From Aeromicrobium yanjiei (GTDB taxonomy: Bacteria > Actinomycetota > Actinomycetes > Propionibacteriales > Nocardioidaceae), in assembly GCF_009649075.1 (NCBI RefSeq), contig NZ_CP045737.1, forward strand, positions 2,852,001 to 2,916,000: DNA of 64,000 nucleotides, given 5' to 3'. The position numbers were made by a program, and so were the translations under genes. Under the pieces are notes generated by a model. It did not search any database, was not told the DNA's origin, and saw nothing but the letters and a program-made list of their open reading frames with translations. Positions 59,701 through 64,000 of the stretch are shown piece after piece. The number at the start of each line of letters is the position of its first letter. Within the stretch, counting starts at the first letter, position 1.

Positions 59701-60242
59701 GACAGGAACGTGCGCCCGGCCTGGAGCTCGTAGTAGTCGCGGTCGAACAGCCCCGACTTCACGATCCTGCGAAGGGCGTCACCCTGCTGCTGACGGTGGG
59801 CGACGAAACGCCTCCAGCTGCGGGTGCCCAGCTGGGGGACGGGCGCACCGGCGTGCGCGTGCTCGAGATAGAAGCCGACGGGTCCTCCGGGGTGATCGGC
59901 CGCTCCCACCGCGTCCGCCACGAGGGCGACGTCGTCGAGCAGCGGCCGCACCGGGAAGAGCCGCGCGGACCCGTCCCGCACGGCGGCCGCGACGGCGTCC
60001 GGGGCCAGCCCGGTCGCCTCGACGTCCGTCAGCGGATTGGGCAGCAGCCCCTCGGCGGCACCGACGTCGAGGTAGTGCCGTGCGGCCTCGTGCGCGTCCA
60101 TCGACCTGCCGGTCTGGAGCGAGTAGTACCACGGGTCGACGAGCCTGGAGTCGACGAGCGGCTGGAGCTCTGATGGCGCTGATCGTTCGACGCGGCGCAC
60201 CACGCTCCTGAGCCTTCTGCCCGATGCCACTAGGACCCCCAC
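56739..60242 (-). CDS. Multimodular glycosyltransferase (GT2 domain plus C-terminal CgeB/GT4-like domain)
   Basis: 1,167 residues from GTG 60242 (weak GGAAACG upstream; GTG 60230 is an alternative). The N-terminal ~300 residues contain repeats of the type YYSLQTGRSMDAHEAARHYL/YYELQAGRTFLSGTAAVWHFLEIGE, each ending in GLLPNPL- or GLTPQPL-like turns. A GT2 domain (about 590-860) has VSMLIPAFRD, VVVVDNGSD, VVFLNNDTEV (DxD-type metal site) and FDPVFANGMEDVDLCLRL. The C-terminal ~260 residues resemble CgeB-like GT1_2/GT4 domains (WVISHPDEV, LFVGNTRGHMRQI, RLFDAAASGARIVSDRVPGLEEIF). A role in cell-surface polysaccharide or glycoprotein synthesis is likely. No signal peptide or membrane helix is seen. 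Confidence 0.85.
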   Translation of the reverse strand: MGVLVASGRRLRSVVRRVERSAPSELQPLVDSRLVDPWYYSLQTGRSMDAHEAARHYLDVGAAEGLLPNPLTDVEATGLAPDAVAAAVRDGSARLFPVRPLLDDVALVADAVGAADHPGGPVGFYLEHAHAGAPVPQLGTRSWRRFVAHRQQQGDALRRIVKSGLFDRDYYELQAGRTFLSGTAAVWHFLEIGESAGLTPQPLYDRLWYRGSANAHMPLKFASFLRTGQVRGAAGPHFDGTTYLERRPEAADHVGGPLGHFLEHADESTPTVPAPASGIEPTELGALVATMRRVAADLGEQERIARRPSTTYARWWLDAAVPEAGDPTVPVAIVSDAREWTKWRPKNVDTVLRQEHPRWTLRVAVDAGQPVPLSLAELHEGGRVVLVETTSTSWAERVHDVLSTADEPWACFWQPQEAWSPHHLSGLLSGVADGVGAHAATVDSGTGEAKDTGPLWRAELPARDTLLWDQPRGLAGMLFPTEQLRAGDGAFRAEAEDQYGWDHLLRSDLPSTFVPFVAVRGSDLGALPLTPGLRSTHEHVIRAEHILDWPLIEQQVAERVPGRVSMLIPAFRDRLLVRAAVEHVLAHSPADIEVVVVDNGSDRDLTSVFAGTFAGDPRVRIRRLPRNTNFGTASNVAFAESTGEVVVFLNNDTEVQAGWLPPLVEALEGPDVLGAQPLLLYGDGTVQSAGTVFNGPDSIPGHLLAAHPVEDVKPEIDLRFPAVTAACMAVRADVLAPSRGFDPVFANGMEDVDLCLRLAEERGGSFVTVPASQVVHLESKSPGRFARVESNRLRLLDRWHGRLPTPDTSQWEQAGFEVLRLAVDAGLPQTGRRTAVKPVLRRRATVVESGPAAGLPRLRWAIKNPATWGPLGDVWGDTFFAGDLAHALRHWGQEVVVDRRPAFQRPGSDDHDDVTLLLRGRVPCAPLQGATNVVWVISHPDEVPVEELAHGYDLVYAAGVPWAEHMSATAGVEVRPLLQATNPDRFRPSVGAADVGGALFVGNTRGHMRQIVGDAIEAGLDLRLYGRGWEAFIDESHVAATYLDNVNLAPAYRAAHVVLNDHWEDMARNGFLSNRLFDAAASGARIVSDRVPGLEEIFGPSVQTYDSLEDLSDLASADLHRWPSQDELDANAVAIASRHSFVERARVLLADVLDVRGVAHSLHELAR

Positions 60243-60391
60243 ATCGTTTCCGATCAGCGTACACAACCGGCGACGGGCCCCTGGACAGGCAGAGGGGTCG
60301 GCCATCCCCCCGAGACGGCCGACCCCGCGACGCTGGTGCGTCCTGTGTCTCTCGCATGAAAAGTAGCGGACCGCGGAGGGAAAGTGCAGTC

Positions 60392-60438
60392 TTGACATTC
60401 GGGATGTGACTAGTTATTTGGAACTAGTCGTCACTAGT
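60392..60438 (+). promoter_or_regulatory. Promoter with three ACTAGT boxes upstream of the F420-reductase-like gene
   Basis: TTGACA (60392-60397) and TATTTG (60415-60420) are 17 bp apart, a strong canonical promoter. GACTAGTT-N6-AACTAGTC is a perfect inverted repeat (60408-60429) overlapping the -10 box, and a third ACTAGT follows at 60433-60438. This resembles operators of dimeric HxlR/MarR-type repressors of oxidoreductase genes. No regulator gene is adjacent. The leader to the ATG at 60511 is about 84 nt. The rest of the 268-bp gap (60243-60510) holds nothing else I can identify. Confidence 0.65.
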
Positions 60439-60510
60439 CCTTCCGGGTCGGGTCGCGTCCGCCGGCTCGGCAGGGCGGAATGTCTGAGGACGAGCGGGGG
60501 TTCCATCCAC

Positions 60511-61155
60511 ATGACCACCATCGGACTCATCGGCTCAGGCCTCATCGGCAGCCAGCTCGCTCGCGCCGCGACCGCACACGGCCACGACGTCGTGCTCAGC
60601 AACTCGCGCGGACCCGAGACACTCGCGGGGCTCGTCGACGAGCTCGGCCCGCACGCCCGGGCCGCCACGCCTGCGGAGGCCGCCGCGGCGGGCGATCTCG
60701 TCGTGGTGACGATCCCCTTCCACGCGATCGCGACCGTCCCGGTCGAGCCGCTGGCGGGCAGGACCGTCATCGACACGACCAACTACTACCCGCAGCGCGA
60801 CGGGCAGGTGGCAGGGCTCGACGACGAGTCGACCACGAGCTCCGAGCTGCTCCAGGACCGTCTGGTCGGGGCGCACGTCGTCAAGGCGTTCAACCACATC
60901 AGCGCGGCCCACCTCTCCGAGCACGCGACACCCGCCGGCACCCCGGACCGCCGGGCTCTCGCGATCGCGGGCGACGACGCGGACGCCAAGGCCGCGGTGT
61001 CCACGTTCATCGACGAGATCGGGTTCGACGTCGTCGACCTCGGACCTCTCGCCGAGGGGTGGCGCGTGCAGCCCGGCACCCCCGCCTACGGTCCGCGGAT
61101 GACCGCGGAGCAGCTGCGCGAGGCCGCGGCGTCTGCGCAGCGCGGCCAGGGCTGA
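60511..61155 (+). CDS. NADPH-dependent F420 reductase-like (Fno/NAD(P)-binding) oxidoreductase
   Basis: 214 residues. The Rossmann motif IGLIGSGLIGSQLARAA opens the protein and VVLSNSRGPETL is the NADP-specific continuation (Ser-Asn-Ser-Arg). VVTIPFHAI, TVIDTTNYYPQRDGQ and VVKAFNHISAAHLSE match the coenzyme-F420-dependent NADP oxidoreductase family. The actinobacterial homologues include forms whose true cofactor is untested. It would transfer hydride between NADPH and F420 or another flavin-like acceptor. ATG 60511 follows a G-rich run (GGGGG at -13). It ends exactly where the convergent transglutaminase-like gene ends, with no gap. Confidence 0.88.
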   Translation: MTTIGLIGSGLIGSQLARAATAHGHDVVLSNSRGPETLAGLVDELGPHARAATPAEAAAAGDLVVVTIPFHAIATVPVEPLAGRTVIDTTNYYPQRDGQVAGLDDESTTSSELLQDRLVGAHVVKAFNHISAAHLSEHATPAGTPDRRALAIAGDDADAKAAVSTFIDEIGFDVVDLGPLAEGWRVQPGTPAYGPRMTAEQLREAAASAQRGQG

Positions 61156-61947
61156 TCAGCGCAGCGGGACCAGCCGGGACAGGTCGTCGCGGGGAAGCTC
61201 GTCGACGACGGCGCTGACCGCCATCCACCGCAGGTCCACCGCGGCGCCGTGCTGACTCAGGAACGCGGTCTCGGACGCGTCCTGACCTGTCGCGATGCGC
61301 ACGAGCGAGCTCCGCGGCGCGAGAGCGGTGGCGTCGACGACGTGCCAGCCCCCGTCGACGTACGCCTCGGCGACCGCGTGGAAGTCCATGGGGAACAGCC
61401 CCGGCGCGTAGACCGAGGCCAGGCGCGCGGGGATGTCGAGGGCGCGCAGCAGGGCAACCACCAGGTGGGCGTAGTCCCGGCACACCCCGGCCCGGGCGAG
61501 CATCGTCGCGACGGCCCCGTCGGTCGGCTGGCTGGCACCGGGGACGTACGTCAGGCGGTCCCCGACCCACGAGCTGACCGCGTCGAGCAGCTCCTTGCCC
61601 TCGAGGCCCGTGAACTCCGAGCGAGCGGTCGCGAAGAGGGTGTCGGACTCGCAGTAGCGGCTCGGACGCCGGTACTCGATGATGTCGAGCTCCTCGACCG
61701 GCGCCAGAGGTGCCTGGCCGCTGACCTCGGCGGAGTAGTCGATGACCATCGGTCCGGGGCGACCGGTCAGGCGGTGCAGCCGCGTGCCGTGCCGTCCGGC
61801 GACCACGTGCGCCTCGAGCGGGCTGCCGCCGGAGGTGATCTGGAGGGTCTCGTCGCAGTCATTGCCCTCCGCGACCGCGATCGAGAAGATCAGGTCGGCC
61901 TCGCCGTGCAGGTAGAGCTCGAGGTGGGCCGTCACTGATCGCTTCAC
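61156..61947 (-). CDS. Transglutaminase-like cysteine-protease-fold protein
   Basis: 263 residues from GTG 61947. The N-terminal beta-rich domain (~1-110) is the bacterial transglutaminase-like N-terminal region. The core has the Cys-His-Asp triad: Cys in ARAGVCRDYAHLVVALLRAL, His in MDFHAVAEAYV and Asp in GWHVVDATALAP. Such proteins are usually cytoplasmic peptidases or amidases of unknown substrate. No signal peptide is seen. The upstream repeat element (61972-62087) separates it from meaB. Confidence 0.9.
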   Translation of the reverse strand: MKRSVTAHLELYLHGEADLIFSIAVAEGNDCDETLQITSGGSPLEAHVVAGRHGTRLHRLTGRPGPMVIDYSAEVSGQAPLAPVEELDIIEYRRPSRYCESDTLFATARSEFTGLEGKELLDAVSSWVGDRLTYVPGASQPTDGAVATMLARAGVCRDYAHLVVALLRALDIPARLASVYAPGLFPMDFHAVAEAYVDGGWHVVDATALAPRSSLVRIATGQDASETAFLSQHGAAVDLRWMAVSAVVDELPRDDLSRLVPLR

Positions 61948-61971
61948 GAAGCCGATCGTTTCACATCCCGC

Positions 61972-62087
61972 CCTCCCCGCGAGTGGCGCACACCTCCCCG
62001 CGAGTGGCGCAGTTGCGCACGACACGCCGTCCCACTTCCTTCACCTTGCGCCAGTCCCGGATCGGGTTGCGCCAGTCGCGGATCGGG
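61972..62087. repeat. Inverted element with tandemly duplicated 21-bp arms
   Basis: The left arm has two copies, 21 bp apart, of CCTCCCCGCGAGTGGCGCA (61972-61990 and 61993-62011). The right arm has two adjacent 21-bp copies beginning TTGCGCCAGTC (62046-62066 and 62067-62087), with one internal mismatch, ending at the meaB stop. GCGAGTGGCGCA and TGCGCCAGTCGC are inverted with one mismatch. The centre holds ACGACACGCCGT, the complement of the centre of the element at 43677-43752. The element lies between meaB and the transglutaminase-like gene. Confidence 0.85.
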
Positions 62088-63074
62088 TCAGGAGTCGTAG
62101 GCCTCGAGGATCCTGTCGGCGGCGGCCGCGGCGGGCAGCTCGCCGGACAGGACCGCCTCGCGGATCTCCTCGCGCATCGCCGCGACGGCGGGGTTGGTGC
62201 GCAGGCGCTGGTCCAGCTCGTCGCGCACGAGCGCCCAGGTGAAGTCGAGCTGCTGCTGCGCCCGCTTCTCGCGCAGCCCACGGGTGCCCATGAACTCGCG
62301 GTGACGGATGACGCGCGCCCACACCGTGTCGATGCCGGTGCCCTCGAGCGCCGAGCAGCTCAGCACGGGCGGGACCCACCCGGTCCCCCCGGCGTACACG
62401 AGCCGCAACGCGCCGGCGAGCTCGCGCGACGTCCCCTCGGCCTCCTGCGCCCGGTCGCCGTCGGCCTTGTTGACCGCCACGACGTCCGCGATCTCCAGGA
62501 TGCCCTTCTTGATCCCCTGGAGCTGGTCACCCGTTCGCGCGATCGTCAGGAACAAGAAGGTGTCGACCATGCCCGCGACGGTGATCTCGGACTGTCCCAC
62601 CCCGACCGTCTCGACCAGGATGACGTCGAACCCCGCGGCCTCCAGCACCGTCATCGCCTGGCTCGTCGCCCGCGCGACGCCACCGAGGGTGCCCGCGCTC
62701 GGCGACGGGCGGATGAACGCGTCGGGAGTGACCGACAGCTTCGCCATGCGCGTCTTGTCGCCCAGCACCGAGCCGCCGGTACGCACGCTGGACGGGTCCA
62801 CCGCGAGCACGCCGACGCGGTGTCCCTCGTCGATCAGGTGGGTGCCGAGCGCCTCGATGAAGGTCGACTTGCCCACTCCGGGGACGCCCGAGATGCCGAC
62901 CCGGATCGCGCCGCCGATCCCACCGCCGTGTTCGGGATCGCTGAGCAGGCTCAGCAGCTCCCGTGCCTCGGCGCGGTGGTCGCCGCGGCTCGACTCGACC
63001 AGCGTGATCGCCCGCGAGATGGCCGCGCGCTTGCCGACGCGCACGTCGTCGGCGAGCTCCGCGACGTCGACCAT
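62088..63074 (-). CDS. meaB: Methylmalonyl-CoA mutase-associated GTPase MeaB
   Basis: 328 residues. G1/P-loop GISGVPGVGKSTFIEAL, G2-like VLAVDPSSVRTGGSVLGDKTRM, switch region ETVGVGQSEI, and G4 VNKADGD are all present. The C-terminal helical dimerisation region ends RILEAY. MeaB (LAO/AO-transport ATPase family) protects the cobalamin-dependent mutase from inactivation and gates cofactor loading. It starts 13 bp after the mutB stop, in the same operon. Confidence 0.96.
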   Translation of the reverse strand: MVDVAELADDVRVGKRAAISRAITLVESSRGDHRAEARELLSLLSDPEHGGGIGGAIRVGISGVPGVGKSTFIEALGTHLIDEGHRVGVLAVDPSSVRTGGSVLGDKTRMAKLSVTPDAFIRPSPSAGTLGGVARATSQAMTVLEAAGFDVILVETVGVGQSEITVAGMVDTFLFLTIARTGDQLQGIKKGILEIADVVAVNKADGDRAQEAEGTSRELAGALRLVYAGGTGWVPPVLSCSALEGTGIDTVWARVIRHREFMGTRGLREKRAQQQLDFTWALVRDELDQRLRTNPAVAAMREEIREAVLSGELPAAAAADRILEAYDS

Positions 63075-63087
63075 CAGCGCTGTCCGC

Positions 63088-64000
63088 TCACGACTGCAGG
63101 GTCGTGCGCAGCTTGTCGAGCAGGTCCAGTGCCGAGTCGGCGATGACCGTGCCCGGCAGGAACACCGCGGCCGCGCCCATGTCCTTGAGCGTCTCGACGT
63201 CGTCGGGCGGGATGACGCCGCCGATGACGACCATGATGTCGGGACGGCCGAGCTCCTCCAACGACGTCTTGAGCGCGGGCAGCAGGGTCAGGTGACCCGC
63301 AGCCAGCGAGGACACGCCGACGATGTGCACGTCGGCGTCGATCGCCTGCTGGGCGACCTCCTCGGGCGTCGAGAACAGGGGGCCCACGTCGACGTCGAAG
63401 CCCATGTCGGCGAACGCCGTGACGATGACCTTCTGGCCGCGGTCGTGCCCGTCCTGGCCCATCTTGGCGACCAGGATGCGGGGGCGACGGCCCTCGGCCT
63501 GCTCGAACTCGTCGGTGGCCTCGATGACCTTGGCGACGTTGTCGGCCTGCCCTGCCTCGGTGCGGTACACACCTGAGATCGTACGGATGACCGCCTGGTG
63601 ACGTCCGTAGACCTTCTCCAGCGCGTCGGAGATCTCGCCGACCGTCGCCTTGGCGCGGGCCGCATTGACCGCGAGCGTCAGCAGGTTGTCGTCGAGCGAT
63701 CCGTCGCTGGCCGAGCCACGCTCCGCGCTGCGCGTCAGCGCCGCGAGCGCCTCGTCGACGTCGTCCTGGTTGCGCTCGGCGCGCAGCCGCTCGAGCTTGG
63801 CGATCTGCGAGGCGTAGACCGCCTTGTTGTCAACCTTGAGCACGTCGAGGGGATCCTCGTCGGCGAGCCGGTACGTGTTGACCCCGATCACGGCCTGCCG
63901 GCCCGAGTCGATCCGCGCCTGCGTACGCGCGGCAGCCTCCTCGATGCGCATCTTGGGGATGCCGGCCTCGATGGCCTTGGACATGCCGCCGGCCTTCTCG
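63088..64000 (-). CDS. mutB: Methylmalonyl-CoA mutase large subunit, C-terminal part (cut by the right edge)
   Basis: The visible 303 codons contain the C-terminal end of the catalytic barrel (GMSKAIEAGIPKMRIEEAAARTQARID) and the whole B12-binding domain: RILVAKMGQDGHDRGQKVI with the DxHxxG lower-ligand motif, VSSLAAGH, and GGVIPPDD. The reading frame continues upstream beyond position 64000; the internal ATG at 63984 is not the start. The enzyme converts (R)-methylmalonyl-CoA to succinyl-CoA in propionate metabolism. Confidence 0.96.
   Translation of the reverse strand, partial: EKAGGMSKAIEAGIPKMRIEEAAARTQARIDSGRQAVIGVNTYRLADEDPLDVLKVDNKAVYASQIAKLERLRAERNQDDVDEALAALTRSAERGSASDGSLDDNLLTLAVNAARAKATVGEISDALEKVYGRHQAVIRTISGVYRTEAGQADNVAKVIEATDEFEQAEGRRPRILVAKMGQDGHDRGQKVIVTAFADMGFDVDVGPLFSTPEEVAQQAIDADVHIVGVSSLAAGHLTLLPALKTSLEELGRPDIMVVIGGVIPPDDVETLKDMGAAAVFLPGTVIADSALDLLDKLRTTLQS

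Noticed and set aside
63088-63984. A complete small cobalamin-binding protein starting at the ATG at 63984
   Set aside because: The reading frame continues upstream past 64000 in the conserved methylmalonyl-CoA mutase sequence (EKAGGM), so this ATG is internal.

Overview
The window is high-GC DNA with tightly packed, often 4-bp-overlapping genes, many GTG starts and many probable leaderless transcripts. Gene content points to a non-sporulating actinomycete, most likely of the Nocardioidaceae/Propionibacteriales type: a protein O-mannosyltransferase next to rsmI, a GlpR/Glp divisome pair, an alkB-rubredoxin cluster, DUF222/HNH and DUF4349 proteins, a F420 reductase-like protein and CitA-type citrate synthase. 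It is a chromosomal core/accessory mosaic. I see no phage, IS element, CRISPR array or rRNA.

Layout. 1-2.4 kb: rsmI (cut by the left edge), an inverted array of 30-bp-period repeats, and the mannosyltransferase. 2.4-7.4 kb: a GGDEF-EAL protein diverging from a three-gene operon (secreted PKD protein, MotA/TolQ/ExbB channel, DUF2149 protein), the best candidate here for an undescribed system. 7.4-10.8 kb: alkane hydroxylase operon alkB-rubredoxin-rubredoxin-reductase-TetR with a clear operator at the alkB promoter. 10.8-15.3 kb: HNH/DUF222 protein, sigma factor with a DUF4349 membrane protein, aldo-keto reductase, lipoprotein, tRNA-Ala. 15.3-21.2 kb: glpR, an acetyltransferase, mog, moaC, glp, UDP-glucose pyrophosphorylase, and the divergent 5-formyl-THF cyclo-ligase. 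21.2-31.3 kb: penicillin-acylase homologue, two CNNM/CorC-type membrane proteins, FmdB, SAF protein, MscL, epimerase, NagD-like HAD phosphatase, PHB-depolymerase-like lipoprotein, tRNA-Arg. 31.3-42.6 kb: a potassium island with kdpFABCDE-corA, divergent kup and a PhoU-like gene. 42.6-54 kb: topoisomerase IB, flavin disulfide oxidoreductase, CFA-synthase/DUF1295 pair, DtxR/IdeR regulator, photolyase, thioesterase-like protein, MFS exporter, GT39-like enzyme, DedA protein. 54-64 kb: TagD-like cytidylyltransferase, pdxH and citA (divergent), a 1,167-residue multimodular glycosyltransferase, F420-reductase-like protein, transglutaminase-like protein, meaB and mutB (cut by the right edge).

How parts work together. 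The potassium genes appear to share a regulatory code: tandem 11-bp units resembling GTCAAGATCGC lie upstream of kdpF, kup, the PhoU-like gene and a SAV_915-like gene. In each case the array ends about 35-36 bp before the predicted transcription start, as expected for an OmpR-family activator, with KdpE the obvious candidate. Many genes have a (T/C/G)ANNNT hexamer at -12 to -7 (or -13 to -8) of the start codon and no Shine-Dalgarno, suggesting leaderless mRNAs. Several intergenic spaces hold large hairpin or duplicated-arm inverted repeats, one of them followed by a (GGGGTT)5 tract.
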